Program-made: the position numbers and the translations under genes | Shown: positions 34,875 through 45,162 of the stretch, piece after piece | How positions within the stretch are numbered: the first letter of the stretch is position 1 | Layout: each line of letters starts with the position of its first letter | Notes under the pieces: generated by a model | Seen by the model: the letters and a program-made list of their open reading frames with translations, nothing else | Database searches by the model: none | What the model was told of the DNA's origin: nothing | Source of the DNA: Candidatus Rifleibacteriota bacterium | Lineage (GTDB): Bacteria > Muiribacteriota > Ozemobacteria > Ozemobacterales > Ozemobacteraceae | Length of the DNA stretch: 64,000 nt | Assembly: GCA_015233565.1 (NCBI GenBank) | Contig: JADFXM010000011.1 | Coordinates: forward strand, 62,001-126,000 | Reading direction: 5' to 3'

Positions 34875-36680
34875 ATGACGCGCGATAACCGCTCATTTTT
34901 TCAGAAATTAGGGAGTCAGGCGAGAAAAATTGATGATGCCGCTGCGGGTATGGTCAATAAAGTTTTTGGGATTTTTGGAAGGGCTCCCAAGTCTCCCCAA
35001 CCTAAAGAAACTAAAGAGACCAAAGTGGGTGACATGGTTTCTCAGATGGTAAAATCGGGTTTAAAAAAAGTTGATGATGCAACAATTGGTACAATAAGAA
35101 AAACCCTGAACAAACCTGCTAAACCAGTTGCTTCCGCCCTTCAAACAGATAAGAACCAGGTGAGTGAGGGGACAGAAAAAGAGCCGGCAGGAAATGATGC
35201 GGTAGCTTTGAGAAATTCTGAAAATGTTGATTTGATCGGGACTCTTGAAGATATGAATCGACATTATTATGAAATAATTGATGAATCGGTTACCAAAGCT
35301 GCTCAGGATATAAAAACGGACCTGAATAAAAAGCTTGATTCCAATCGAAGTGATGTTATTGCCTCGTTAGAGGAGGCAAATCGTCGGTTCGGTGAGATGA
35401 TAAATGAAACGGTTACAAACTCTGCGATTGAAAATACCGTGACCAGAGCTGCCCAGGAAATCAAAACCGATCTTACAAAGAAAATAGATGTTAATAAATC
35501 GGAAATGGTCGTGGCTTTAGAAGAGATGAACCGCCGATTTACGGAAATAATTGATGAATCAGTTACGAAAGCTGCTTTAGACATAAAGATAGATCTGAAC
35601 AAAAAAATAGATCTGGTCAGTTTAAAATTCTCAAGCATTATACCACAACTGGAGTACAATCTTAATCGGATTGCCAATCTGGAGCAGAGATTGGATGCAA
35701 AGAAGGAAATTGAAGACAAAGAATCTCTTGAAAAACCCGGCGAGGCAGTTGTAACTCCTTTGAAATCTGTACAAACTAAAGAGACGACTGCAAGTGAGTC
35801 GATGTCCTATTCTGAAAGAGCTGAAAAGATTCTGGCTGCGGCTGAAAAAAAGCCGGTTTTGGTTAAGGAAATCGAGGTCGAGGCCGGCGCTGAAGAATCC
35901 CACGTTGCCGAAAAGAAGGCTGTTGCCCCAGAAGAGAATCACAAGAAAAATACAGCTTTTGTGGAACTTCCCCACGGAACAGGGGAAATCAGTTTTAGAA
36001 ATCAATCAGAAAAATTGACTTTTCTTCAAGCTATCCAGGATTTGGGCGACGAAAGCGATATGGTGAAAATTCAGGCAGTGGAAAAGCTTGGTGAACTAGG
36101 AAAAGTTGAAGCCGCACCTTATTTGGTCAATTTATTGATAAGTAATTTAGGACATAGAAGTGAATTGTTGGAAAAAATTTCTGACAATATTGTAAAATTG
36201 AAAGATAACTTAACTTGTGACAGGTTGATATCTGTCCTGGACAACGCTTCTACTCCCATCAAGCTCAATATTTTGAATGTACTTTCTCACTTCGATGGTG
36301 ACAATGTTGACAAGGCAATTATCAAATCGATAAATGATGACGACAAAGATGTTCAAAGACGTGCCATTTCCATTGCCGGCTGGAAGAATTCGGATACTGC
36401 ACTCCCCACAATAATCAGAGCTTATTTCGAAACCACTAACGACCTCGTCGAAAATTTCTGCCTGGACACTTTCACAAATTTGCATTCCAAAGTGTTGATT
36501 GATGAATTTGTTATCAGATTGCAATCTGAAGACATTTCAGTGAAATTGAAAGCTGATAAAGCGCTTCAAAGTATTACCGGAAAAAATTTCAACCTGGACA
36601 AGGCAACTTCGCTGTCAGAGCGTGATGAAGCTGTTGAAGCCTGGTTAAAATGGTGGGACGAAGCCGGAGCTAACTATTGA
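34875..36680 (+). CDS. Protein with triple internal repeat and HEAT-like C-terminus
   Basis: A 601-residue soluble protein. The N-terminal 110 residues are basic and low in complexity, with two short related segments (RKIDDAAAGMVNKVFG and KKVDDATIGTIRKTL). Three copies of a longer unit follow (about 124-155, 164-208, 216-248), each with LEEMNRRF.EIIDESVTKAA.DIKTDLNKKID-like sequence; the middle copy carries an insertion. After an acidic linker, residues about 384-600 form alpha-helical HEAT-type repeats (DMVKIQAVEKLGELG, DDKDVQRRAISIAGW). The HEAT tail parallels that of the giant receiver/coiled-coil protein, linking the two ends of this block. A perfect hairpin after the stop probably ends the transcript. 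Confidence 0.8.
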   Translation: MTRDNRSFFQKLGSQARKIDDAAAGMVNKVFGIFGRAPKSPQPKETKETKVGDMVSQMVKSGLKKVDDATIGTIRKTLNKPAKPVASALQTDKNQVSEGTEKEPAGNDAVALRNSENVDLIGTLEDMNRHYYEIIDESVTKAAQDIKTDLNKKLDSNRSDVIASLEEANRRFGEMINETVTNSAIENTVTRAAQEIKTDLTKKIDVNKSEMVVALEEMNRRFTEIIDESVTKAALDIKIDLNKKIDLVSLKFSSIIPQLEYNLNRIANLEQRLDAKKEIEDKESLEKPGEAVVTPLKSVQTKETTASESMSYSERAEKILAAAEKKPVLVKEIEVEAGAEESHVAEKKAVAPEENHKKNTAFVELPHGTGEISFRNQSEKLTFLQAIQDLGDESDMVKIQAVEKLGELGKVEAAPYLVNLLISNLGHRSELLEKISDNIVKLKDNLTCDRLISVLDNASTPIKLNILNVLSHFDGDNVDKAIIKSINDDDKDVQRRAISIAGWKNSDTALPTIIRAYFETTNDLVENFCLDTFTNLHSKVLIDEFVIRLQSEDISVKLKADKALQSITGKNFNLDKATSLSERDEAVEAWLKWWDEAGANY

Positions 36681-36709
36681 CACTGTTTTGATGATTCGTT
36701 GAGAGCACT

Positions 36710-36753
36710 AAACACCGAAGCGTTTCCTTGAAAAAGGAAACGCTTCGGTGTTT
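36710..36753 (+). terminator. Long perfect hairpin ending the coiled-coil/HEAT operon
   Basis: A 20-bp perfect stem (36710-36729 with 36734-36753) closes a 4-base loop, 30 bases after the stop. The right arm ends in TTTT and is followed by AGATACC, so it can act as a terminator in both directions. Confidence 0.7.
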
Positions 36754-36838
36754 TAGATACCAGGAAATATTTGAAAAAGTCAACTGATGGACTTATACTA
36801 ATCGCAATGTGAAAAAAAAAATCTGTTGGGAGAAAAAA

Positions 36839-37420
36839 GTGGCATTACTAAAACCGAACCCCCAAGAACGTTACAATTATAAAGATTTGTGCGATTGGCC
36901 TGAAGGTGAGCGTTGGGAGCTAATTGAAGGGGAACCTTTCAATATGACGCCTGCCCCTGGAAGACTGCACCAAAAATTTCTGGTAAACCTGGTTCAGATG
37001 ACGGCTAATTTTTTGGAAGGAAAACCTTGTGCAGTTTATGTTGCGCCTTTTGACGTCAGACTTCCCAAAGGTGATGAACTTGATGGCGAAATAGACACAG
37101 TTGTTCAGCCGGATCTTGTGGTTGTTTGCGACAAGAAAAAGCTTGACGACAAAGGTTGCCGAGGGGCTCCGGATTGGGTGGTTGAAATTCTTTCACCGTC
37201 TACCACCGAAAAAGATCTTACCAGAAAAAGAGATTTGTACGAGTTTCATAAAGTTCGGGAATATTGGGTGATTTCCCCGAACGACAAGTATGTACAAGTA
37301 TTTGACTTGAGCGAAACTGGAAAATACGTTCAAAATCGCATTTATCTTTCAAACGCAAAAGCTCCGGTTCAGGTTTTACAAGGTTTTCTAGTCGATTTGC
37401 AAAAGGTTTTTCAAGAATAA
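36839..37420 (+). CDS. Uma2 family (DUF820) nuclease-fold protein
   Basis: A 193-residue protein of the Uma2/DUF820 family, which has a restriction-endonuclease-like fold but no settled function. The core motifs are VQPDLVVV, APDWVVEILSPST and RKRDLYEFHKVREYWVI, giving the D...ExLSPST...K pattern of the family. GTG at 36839 is preferred, with GGGAG six bases upstream; a GTG at 36809 would add ten residues. Genes of this family often occur in many copies in genomes with complex development. No partner gene is adjacent; it lies between the coiled-coil operon terminator and the convergent msr gene. Confidence 0.85.
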   Translation: MALLKPNPQERYNYKDLCDWPEGERWELIEGEPFNMTPAPGRLHQKFLVNLVQMTANFLEGKPCAVYVAPFDVRLPKGDELDGEIDTVVQPDLVVVCDKKKLDDKGCRGAPDWVVEILSPSTTEKDLTRKRDLYEFHKVREYWVISPNDKYVQVFDLSETGKYVQNRIYLSNAKAPVQVLQGFLVDLQKVFQE

Positions 37421-37544
37421 TGCGTTTTTTAACAATGATACGTACGAATACTAAAATCGTGAAAACTAAATTTGAGAACCAGCATCAAATCATGATCGAT
37501 TTTCGCAACTTGGACAGGTCTTAGCAAATGCGTACTATTGTATT

Positions 37545-38465
37545 TTAAAACAGTTTGCGTCGTGTGTGGCAATAAGGTGTTTTCCCGTTTTTTTCATAGT
37601 ATTGTTGATGGTAATCTTCAGCAGGCCAGAATTTTGTTGCCGCCTCGACTTTTGTAACTACTTTCAGTCCTTTGTTGAGAAGGAATTTAATCAGCTTATC
37701 GGTAGTGGCTTTCTGTGTGTTGTCTGTTGTGAAAACACATGAAATATACTGTTGGCCTATATCCGGACCTTGTCCCCCTACCTGGGTGGGGTCGTGAATT
37801 TCGAAAAAAAGTTGTGCCAGTTCCTCATACGTGATTTGAGAGGGAAGGAATTCCACTTCCAGTGTTTCTATATGCCCAGTTTCGCCGGTACAAACTTCCT
37901 CATAGGATGGATTTTCCTTCTTTCCGCCCATGAAACCCACGGTTGTTGAAATTACGCCTTTTGTTTTGCGGAAATAATATTCCATTCCCCAGAAACAACC
38001 TCCCGCAAAGTAAGCCTTCTGAAGGGGTTCATCGTCGAAGGATTTAAAATCCATGGATATCGAATTTACACAATGGCGGATGTTCTTGGAGGTCAATCTC
38101 TCTCCCTCGAAAACATGTCCCAGGTGAGCGCCACAGTTGTTGCAGAGGATTTCAATCCGTCTTCCATCAGCGTCCGGAGTTCGTTTTACCGCTCCGGAAA
38201 TTTCATCGTCGAAACTGGGCCATCCGCAATCCGACTCGAATTTGTCAATTGACCGGTACAAAGCCGCCCCACACCTTTTGCAGTGATAGATTCCGGACCT
38301 TTTTTCGGACACATATTTCCCCGAAAAAGGTGGTTCGGTTGCTTTATTTTGGATTACAGCTTCTTCCTCGGCAGTAAGCGTTTTCCAGGTTGAATCCGGT
38401 TGGGTCATAGCAGCTCCTCCAATAACAAGAATAATACTCAGAAAAAATAAAACTTTAAACTTCAT
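37545..38465 (-). CDS. msrBA: Exported peptide methionine sulfoxide reductase, MsrB-MsrA fusion
   Basis: A bifunctional repair enzyme that reduces both R- and S-methionine sulfoxide. A signal peptide (MKFKVLFFLSIILVIGGAA) precedes an MsrB domain with two Zn-binding CxxC pairs (CKRC, CNNC) and the catalytic RHCVNS, then an MsrA domain with GCFWG (catalytic Cys) and GHIETLEV. The ATG at 38465 is chosen for its GAGGAA site and clean signal peptide; the longer frame from 38570 would bury the signal sequence. MsrB before MsrA is one of the known fusion orders. An export signal suggests repair of envelope proteins exposed to oxidants. The rubrerythrin-like gene upstream on the same strand fits a shared oxidative-stress role. 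Confidence 0.9.
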   Translation of the reverse strand: MKFKVLFFLSIILVIGGAAMTQPDSTWKTLTAEEEAVIQNKATEPPFSGKYVSEKRSGIYHCKRCGAALYRSIDKFESDCGWPSFDDEISGAVKRTPDADGRRIEILCNNCGAHLGHVFEGERLTSKNIRHCVNSISMDFKSFDDEPLQKAYFAGGCFWGMEYYFRKTKGVISTTVGFMGGKKENPSYEEVCTGETGHIETLEVEFLPSQITYEELAQLFFEIHDPTQVGGQGPDIGQQYISCVFTTDNTQKATTDKLIKFLLNKGLKVVTKVEAATKFWPAEDYHQQYYEKNGKTPYCHTRRKLF

Positions 38466-38645
38466 ACTTTCCTCACCAAGAAGAATTTTCTCCGGCTTTA
38501 AAAGTGTTTTGAGATTATCAAATTGCTCTAGTCCAGAAGGCTTTATCGGACGTTCTGTTCCATTGCTCATTATACCCTAAAATTAGCTTGTCGATTTAGC
38601 TGAATTTTTTTAAAACGGCATGGCCTTCCTTCACTGATAATACTA

Positions 38646-39134
38646 TCATGCATTTAACTGATGAAGACAGGAATCGCTATTTTCAGGGGAGTTAACATGG
38701 AAATTGAAGAAATCAATAACATCTCCCATTATAGTATAGTGTTGATGCTCTTGTTCTGCCAATAGAAGAAGAACCTTGCGATGGTATTTGTCAGTGGCTT
38801 TCCTCGCGTGTTTTCGGTAGAACTTTTCATTTTCAGCTTCCAGAGCTTGGATAGTTTCGAAAATCGGGCCCAAAGAAGGGGTCATATTGAATTTTTCTTT
38901 CCCAAATCTTATTTTATTTATTGTTTCCTTGGTGTAATGGAGAATGCCTGAATCCAAAATCTCAATTTTTTCCGATGCTCCCATTTTTTCAGTGATTTCC
39001 GAATGTAATTTTTCTGCATCCGCCAGCATTTCGAAAATGTTTGTCATTCCTTTGTTGAAGCCTATTTCTGCAAGTCTTCGATAGACTTTCTCTGCCTGTT
39101 TTTCTTTTATTCTGGCAAATTCAAAAATGGTCAT
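38646..39134 (-). CDS. Rubrerythrin/ferritin-like di-iron protein
   Basis: A 162-residue four-helix protein with the two ExxH pairs of rubrerythrin-like di-iron sites: E41-H44 (AEKLH) and E127-H130 (EQEH), plus glutamates in helix 1 and in EAENEKFYR. There is no rubredoxin C-terminal domain, so electrons must come from another protein. Such proteins scavenge peroxide or store iron in anaerobes. It is encoded just upstream of the MsrB-MsrA fusion on the same strand, 180 bases away, suggesting co-regulation under oxidative stress. A link to magnetosome iron handling is possible but the genes are 24 kb apart. Confidence 0.8.
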   Translation of the reverse strand: MTIFEFARIKEKQAEKVYRRLAEIGFNKGMTNIFEMLADAEKLHSEITEKMGASEKIEILDSGILHYTKETINKIRFGKEKFNMTPSLGPIFETIQALEAENEKFYRKHARKATDKYHRKVLLLLAEQEHQHYTIMGDVIDFFNFHVNSPENSDSCLHQLNA

Positions 39135-39747
39135 ATTATCTCCGTATTTTAAAATTTTTCCAGTTCAACTGCCGTCAAACCAGCACACACGGTAAATTTG
39201 TTCTCCTGAATTCTCTCTTTCAGTAGCTGAGTTTTCCGTTAATTGAAAGTAGTCATATTTCCTCGATTTAAGCGGATGTTTGTTCAACAACAAATCCACC
39301 GTGAACCCAGCACATTTTTCGAGAAATTCAAAAAACTCAATATTTGCAGTAATTTTGAACTTCGCAATCTGTTTTTCCAGCTCAGAAAAAGTGGGGAAAT
39401 TTCTTCAAATTTCCTCCTCTTTTGATTTTCTTCAAAGCAAAATTGCCTCCAAATCGACACTGTAGCATTTCAGCCGATAATTATTTTCCAGCAATTTGCT
39501 ACAATTGTGTTAATTCCTTCATTCATTTTGATGGACTCACCTACACACCATTTATTTTATAACTTTGGTCGTTTGGACTCCGCTCAGCGACCGCCTCGTC
39601 AAGTTTCTTTTTCGGAAAATTTGCTACACTGTCTCCAAATCAAATTTTTTAAACACTGTATGAAAGTAGCTAATCCTATTTCTTTAAAACCTGCTTTAAA
39701 ACGGAGATTCCAGAGAGAAGAGCATAAACTCTTTCTTTTTTTCAATA

Positions 39748-39807
39748 AGATTGCCTCTTCTGCTTTTTTTTCCAAAATTTTTTCAGCTAATTTGCTACAA
39801 TGTCATT
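39748..39807 (+). repeat. Dispersed repeat, copy 1 (TTTGCTACA-ended)
   Basis: AAGATTGCCTCTTCTGCTTT through AATTTGCT matches 51049-51107 at nearly all positions in the same orientation. Copy 1 ends in TTTGCTACAATGTC. Related endings near 39490 and 39620 suggest a family of degenerate elements. Confidence 0.6.
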
Positions 39808-40540
39808 TTTACCGCATTCTTAATGCAGTTAAAAATCCGTTAAATTCGGTTCCTACTCACTTTTTGGGGTTTCCAAAGCTTCTTTGGAGAAAAATCCTCT
39901 GTTATTGTCAGAAAATTTGCGAATATTAACTGCTTTTTGCTCTTATTCCATTTCCAAAAAGAAATCACTGCGCATAATTTTTCCAGGGCATGTCATTAGC
40001 CCTTGGTCGTTTTTGGATACGCCTGGAACTTTTTGGAATTGGTAAAGTTCCCTGACCATCTGACTTTCCGGCATTCTCCAGGTGTGAATTCCCCTGGTTC
40101 ACACTTCTTATCCAGCTTTTTTAGCCAGGATTAAGAAATAATTGATCCTTACTCCATTTTTACTCCTCTTGTTTTGAATCTTCTCACTATTTTCCCGATC
40201 ACGATTTGTTCTCACTACTCAATGATTCGGGGTTCTCCCTCCTCTCCCCTTGCGTTCGCGCGAGAAAGGGTCGGGGTAAAGGAACTTTTTTTCCTGTTAC
40301 CCCTGATTTTATGATACTACCTTGTTTAATCTAGATTGTAAAATGATGGATTGTCACTAAAAATGTGGTTAAAAATTGGCATTTCTCGACTCTTTTTTTA
40401 CACCTACTAAGCGGGATATAAGTAATACCAATCCCACGAAATAATAATCTAACTTTTTCGACGGTTTACAGCCACACAGGCTTGGTCAAACATATCAATT
40501 TACGTGATTACTTTAAATTATTGTGTTACCATCGGATAAA

Positions 40541-40690
40541 AACTGACCCATGACCGCCGGAATACTGACCCACGCTGCCGTGTGGCAACATTTAACTCTT
40601 TTGACCAAGCTTTTTCTTTAGTTGCTGCTTTTCTTTGGTGGGTCTTTTTTTCTTTTATGGTGGTCAGAAATTAGCCGGGCCTATCAATTA
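40541..40690 (-). mobile_element. IS21-like terminal remnant, copy 2
   Basis: The reverse complement of this stretch begins GGCCCGGCTAATTTCTGACC and matches copy 1 at 25965-26055 through AAAGAAAAAGCTTG. It then continues with a further block carrying GGGTCAGT repeats before GGTCAGTTTTTATCCG. The recurring word ACTGACCCA (about 40548, 40573) is like the multiple terminal repeats of IS21-type insertion sequences. No transposase gene is left. Confidence 0.5.
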
Positions 40691-41015
40691 TTGGTATAAA
40701 TACTAAGTCAAGTATGCCTTCCCATTGCAGCAACGAAGAGTAAATTCATATTGACATTGGCAATTAACCACACAACTCAAAAAAAAACCGCGAAAATTAA
40801 TTTTTTTTTACAAATTTTCTGCACTTGCGGTGGTGCAGGTTCTTAAGCCAAGTAATTTTTACTCTGTTTCGCTGTCCCTCTGATGTGCCAGATTTTAATT
40901 GCTAGGTTTTGCATGAAATGATATTTTAGTTTTGTTTTTACATTTGGTTTTCCCTAAAAAAAAATGGGTGAAAAATGCGTATCATACGATATCAGACGAA
41001 AAATTTGGTTGAAGA

Positions 41016-41756
41016 ATGCGTATTATAGGGCTTGATCTTGGTTCGAGGCGGACCAAAGCGGCATATTTTATTGATGGCCAGATTTGGGAAACAGCAATTT
41101 TTGATTCCTGGCCACTTTCCCAGGCTGAAATTTTGAAGTGGGTTGAAGGGCGCCCCAGAGATAATGCTGCTTGTACCGGTTATGGCCGTCGACTTGCTGC
41201 GGATAAATTGAAATGCAAGATAATTACTGAAATTTCTGCGTTTTCGCTTGGCGCAAACATACTTGCTCCCGATGCGGCTACGATAATTGACATAGGTGGT
41301 CAGGATTCAAAGGTCATCAAACGCGAAAAAAATGGTGAGATCGGGGATTTTGAAATGAATGACCGATGTGCGGCTGGTACAGGAAAATTTTTTGAGCTGA
41401 TTGCCAGAACACTTGGGATAAGCTTTGATGAACTGGTAATTTCCGCTTTGAATTCGAATGAAGTGGTTCCAATAAGCAGTGTTTGTGCTGTATTCGCTGA
41501 ATCGGAAATCATTGGAAAGCTTGCTGAGGGCGCGGCTCGAGCAGACATCGCCCGGGGTATTTTTAATTCGGTTGCTCAACGAATTCACGCAATGGTTCGA
41601 AGAATTGCAGGATTGGGCCCGTTTATTTTGGTTGGCGGGGGAGCCAATCTTGCCCTTTCAAGAGAACTTGAGTCATTTTTGAAATCGCCGATTTTTCTTC
41701 CCGAGCGAGGATCATTCTTTGGTGCGGTTGGGGCGGCGCTAAGTGCTTTAAAATGA
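41016..41756 (+). CDS. 2-hydroxyacyl-CoA dehydratase activator (BadF/HgdC-like ATPase)
   Basis: A 246-residue ASKHA-fold ATPase. The phosphate loops are GLDLGSRRTK (about 5-14) and DIGGQDSK (92-99); the [4Fe-4S] ligands shared by the dimer are C118 in NDRCAAGTGKF and C157 in SSVCAVFAESE. Such proteins use ATP to inject a high-energy electron into 2-hydroxyacyl-CoA dehydratases, for example in glutamate fermentation through 2-hydroxyglutarate, or into benzoyl-CoA type reductases. The dehydratase subunits are not in the window. Its place just upstream of the histidine-degradation genes, which deliver glutamate, favours the hydroxyglutarate pathway. It indicates an anaerobic life style. The start lacks a strong ribosome site. 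Confidence 0.85.
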   Translation: MRIIGLDLGSRRTKAAYFIDGQIWETAIFDSWPLSQAEILKWVEGRPRDNAACTGYGRRLAADKLKCKIITEISAFSLGANILAPDAATIIDIGGQDSKVIKREKNGEIGDFEMNDRCAAGTGKFFELIARTLGISFDELVISALNSNEVVPISSVCAVFAESEIIGKLAEGAARADIARGIFNSVAQRIHAMVRRIAGLGPFILVGGGANLALSRELESFLKSPIFLPERGSFFGAVGAALSALK

Positions 41757-41837
41757 GGATAGTGTTGAAAATCCACTGGAAATGATATAATACAACCTTA
41801 ACTGTTATTGTGATGCTAATCGGAAAGGAATTTTTGA

Positions 41838-43355
41838 ATGATAGAATTGAATGGAAAGTCGCTGAAAACTATTGATCTTTTGAAAATAGCGCAGGGGGAG
41901 AAGCTCAAAATTTCAGCTGATGCGCTCGAGAAGGTTGCCGCTTGCAGAGAAACCGTAGAAGAGCTGGTATCTCAGAATCGTGTGGTATACGGCGTTACCA
42001 CTGGATTCGGCCAACTGTGCAACACACGAATAAATCCCGCGGATTTGGAAAGACTTCAGGTAAATCTTATTCGTAGTCATGCAACTGGAGTTGGGAAGCC
42101 CTTTTCCCGCGAAGAAGTCAGAGCAATGATTGCAATAAGAATAAACTCTCTTCTTCACGGTGTAAGTGGAGTGCGGCCACTGGTAGTAGAAACCTTACTC
42201 GAAATGCTGAATCGTGACGTTATTCCTTTTGTTCCCGAACAGGGTTCTGTTGGGTCAAGTGGAGATTTAGCTCCACTGTCGCATATTATGCTTGTACTAC
42301 TGGGGGAAGGAACTGCTCTTGGCAAGGATGAAAAGCCACTTCCAGCAAAACCTGAGTTAGAAAGGGCTGGCATTAAGCCTGTAATACTTCAGGCAAAAGA
42401 GGGCTTGGCCTTGATAAATGGAACATCCGTAATGACGGGAGTGCTGGCTTTAGCTTCTGAGAGAGGGCGACAACTGGCCCGGGCTGCTGACATCACTGCC
42501 GCCTTGACTCTTGAAGTTCTGAAAGGTTCTACAGCCCCCTTTGATCCCGAATTCATCGCGTTAAGACCCTATCCCGGTATGATCGCTGTTGCGCGGAATA
42601 TCAATACTCTTCTTGAGAACAGCCAGGTGCGTGCGAGCCACGTGGACTGCAACAAAGTTCAGGATGCATATAGCCTCAGGTGTATTCCTCAGGTTCATGG
42701 TGCTTCCCGTGAGACTCTGAATTTTGTTCAGGAGCAGGTAACGCGCGAGATCAACTCTGTAACTGACAATCCGATCATCTTCTCGGGGGAAAAAATAATT
42801 TCAGGTGGCCATTTCCACGGCCAACCTATGGCTCTTGCTTCAGACTATTTCGGAATTGCGATATCAGAATTGGGAAACATTTCTGAAAGACGAATCGATC
42901 GCTTATTAAATCCATTGATCAGTGGATTGAACCCATTTTTGGCGATGAACCCCGGGGTTAATTCCGGATTGATGATTGTACAATACACTGCTGCTGCTTT
43001 GGTAAGTGAGAATAAAATCCTTACCCATCCTGCTTCGGTTGATTCGATTCCCACTTCGGCATATCAGGAAGACCATGTCAGCATGGGAACTATCGCTGCG
43101 AGAAAAGGTGCCAGAATTCTTGACCATGTCGTACAAATTATTGCGATTGAATTAATTTGCGCAGCCCAGGCATACGAATTTGTCAAACCTCTTGCCTTGG
43201 GTCGTGGTACGGGGCCTGCTTATGAATTTATCAGGCGCAATGTTCCTCAGTTGACAGAAGACAGAATCATGACTGCCGATTTGGCAAATGCGAAACAACT
43301 CATCTGGAAAGGAGACTTAGTCGATCATGTCGGACAATTCGTGTCACTCAGCTAG
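41838..43355 (+). CDS. hutH: Histidine ammonia-lyase
   Basis: Catalyses L-histidine to trans-urocanate plus ammonia, the first step of histidine degradation. The signature YGVTTGFG (51-58) and the MIO region [14 protein letters not shown] are present. The electrophilic MIO cofactor normally forms from Ala-Ser-Gly; here the triad reads Ser140-Ser141-Gly142, an uncommon but chemically plausible variant. Length (505) is normal for the family. AAAGGAA lies upstream of the ATG. The 3' end overlaps hutU by 29 bases, indicating tight co-expression. No HutC-type regulator is adjacent. Confidence 0.95.
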   Translation: MIELNGKSLKTIDLLKIAQGEKLKISADALEKVAACRETVEELVSQNRVVYGVTTGFGQLCNTRINPADLERLQVNLIRSHATGVGKPFSREEVRAMIAIRINSLLHGVSGVRPLVVETLLEMLNRDVIPFVPEQGSVGSSGDLAPLSHIMLVLLGEGTALGKDEKPLPAKPELERAGIKPVILQAKEGLALINGTSVMTGVLALASERGRQLARAADITAALTLEVLKGSTAPFDPEFIALRPYPGMIAVARNINTLLENSQVRASHVDCNKVQDAYSLRCIPQVHGASRETLNFVQEQVTREINSVTDNPIIFSGEKIISGGHFHGQPMALASDYFGIAISELGNISERRIDRLLNPLISGLNPFLAMNPGVNSGLMIVQYTAAALVSENKILTHPASVDSIPTSAYQEDHVSMGTIAARKGARILDHVVQIIAIELICAAQAYEFVKPLALGRGTGPAYEFIRRNVPQLTEDRIMTADLANAKQLIWKGDLVDHVGQFVSLS

Positions 43356-45000
43356 AACTGTACATCCTCCAAAAGGAACGACACTTTCATGCAAAAGCTG
43401 GCTCCAGGAAGCAGCTTATAGAATGGTGCAACATAACCTCGATCCGGAAGTCGCTGAAAAACCGGAAGAGTTGATTGTTTATGGAGGCATTGGAAAAGCC
43501 GCCCGTAATTGGGAGTGCTTCGATAAGATACTCGAGACCCTTCGTCGCCTCGAAAATGACGAAACATTACTTGTACAATCCGGAAAGCCGGTTGCGGTTT
43601 TTCGTTCCCATACCGAGGCCCCGAGAGTTTTACTTGTTAATTCAATGATAGTTCCAAGATGGGCAACTTGGGAGCATTTTCATGAGCTTGACCGGGCTGG
43701 GCTTATCATGTATGGCCAAATGACTGCCGGATCATGGATTTATATTGGAACTCAGGGTATTTTGCAGGGAACATATGAAACACTGGTTGCGGTCGGAGTT
43801 AAACATTTCAATGGAACTCTTGCGGGAACGATCACTTTGACCGGTGGATTAGGCGGAATGGGTGGCGCTCAACCTCTTGCGGTTACGATGAACGGTGGGG
43901 TTTGCATTGCAGTGGAAGTCGATCCAACCAGGATCAAGCGAAGGATTGAACACAAATACTGCGATGTTATGACCGAATCTATCGATGAAGCTATCAAATT
44001 GGCCCAAGAAGCAAAAAAAGCCAGAAAACCTTTGTCAATCGGTCTGCTTGGAAACTGTGCCGAAGTTCTTCCTTCCCTGTTTAAAAAGGGCTTCAGGCCG
44101 GAAATACTGACAGATCAGACTTCTGCACATGATCCATTAAACGGTTATATTCCTGCTGGAATGACGCTGGAAGCGGCATTAAAATTAAGAAAAGATGACC
44201 CCGTTAATTACCAGGAAAAAGCAAAAGATTCAATAGTGAAACATGTTGAAGCAATGTTGGCATTTATGGATAATGGAAGTATTACTTTCGATTATGGCAA
44301 CAATATTCGAGGGCAGGCCAAAGATCGTGGATTGAGGCGAGCTTTCGACTTCCCGGGATTTGTTCCGGCGTATATCAGGCCGTTGTTTTGCGAAGGAAAG
44401 GGGCCTTTTAGGTGGGTTGCACTTTCAGGAGATCCAGAGGATATTTACACAACCGATCGCGAAATGCTAAAGGCTTTTCCTGAGAATCTTCCGCTCAAAC
44501 GGTGGCTTGAAAAGGCTGGACAGCAGGTTAAATTCCAGGGACTTCCTTCCCGAATCTGCTGGCTTGGCTATGGTGAGCGGGAAAAAGCCGGACTTCTGTT
44601 CAACGATCTGGTGAGATCCGGAAAAGTTAAGGCTCCGATTGTTATTGGCCGTGATCATCTTGACGCAGGCTCTGTCGCATCTCCTTATCGTGAAACCGAA
44701 AGCATGAAAGACGGCTCGGACACAATTGGCGACTGGCCCATTTTGAACGCGCTCATAAATGCAGTTAATGGGGCAACCTGGGTCAGTGTGCACCACGGTG
44801 GCGGAGTAGGCATGGGAAATTCTATCCATTCCGGAATGGTAATAGTCGCAGATGGTACTGATCAAGCAGCCAAACGACTTTCAAGAGTGTTGACCAGCGA
44901 TCCGGGAATGGGTGTTATCAGGCATGCAGATGCCGGATATGATCTCGCCATCGATTGTGCAAAGCGCAATAAACTCGATTTCCCAATGGTAAAGAAATAA
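43327..45000 (+). CDS. hutU: Urocanate hydratase
   Basis: NAD+-containing enzyme that converts urocanate to imidazolone propionate. It shows [14 protein letters not shown] near the N-terminus, the NAD+-binding segment [28 protein letters not shown], and the catalytic-region motif [11 protein letters not shown]; the length of 557 is typical. The ATG at 43327 lies inside the end of hutH, giving a 29-base overlap. Imidazolonepropionase (hutI), the next enzyme, is not present in this window, so the pathway must be completed elsewhere. Confidence 0.95.
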   Translation: MSDNSCHSARTVHPPKGTTLSCKSWLQEAAYRMVQHNLDPEVAEKPEELIVYGGIGKAARNWECFDKILETLRRLENDETLLVQSGKPVAVFRSHTEAPRVLLVNSMIVPRWATWEHFHELDRAGLIMYGQMTAGSWIYIGTQGILQGTYETLVAVGVKHFNGTLAGTITLTGGLGGMGGAQPLAVTMNGGVCIAVEVDPTRIKRRIEHKYCDVMTESIDEAIKLAQEAKKARKPLSIGLLGNCAEVLPSLFKKGFRPEILTDQTSAHDPLNGYIPAGMTLEAALKLRKDDPVNYQEKAKDSIVKHVEAMLAFMDNGSITFDYGNNIRGQAKDRGLRRAFDFPGFVPAYIRPLFCEGKGPFRWVALSGDPEDIYTTDREMLKAFPENLPLKRWLEKAGQQVKFQGLPSRICWLGYGEREKAGLLFNDLVRSGKVKAPIVIGRDHLDAGSVASPYRETESMKDGSDTIGDWPILNALINAVNGATWVSVHHGGGVGMGNSIHSGMVIVADGTDQAAKRLSRVLTSDPGMGVIRHADAGYDLAIDCAKRNKLDFPMVKK

Positions 45001-45162
45001 AGCAATTTCTGAAGCTGAACTTTAACTTGAAATGAAGCTTCGGGCTTTTTATTCCTGAATATTTTTTGGAAATCCCAAAAAAAAACACAGGAGGAACCAT
45101 TTCAATAGAGAGTCCAGGGTGCGAAGATAACTGTATTAAATTACTTGAAAAAGGAGCAAAAA

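Larger units (their letters stand above)
39135..41015. other. Long non-coding, repeat-rich region
   Basis: Nearly 1.9 kb without a supported gene. It contains degenerate short repeats built around TTTGCTACA (near 39490, 39620 and 39790), a REP-like string GACTCCGCTCAGCGACC (39577-39593), a dispersed repeat shared with 51049-51107, and an IS21-like remnant (40541-40690). Short open frames are AT-driven. A local duplication of ATGCGTATYATA occurs at 40975 and at the next start, 41016. Region of accumulated insertions. Confidence 0.5.
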
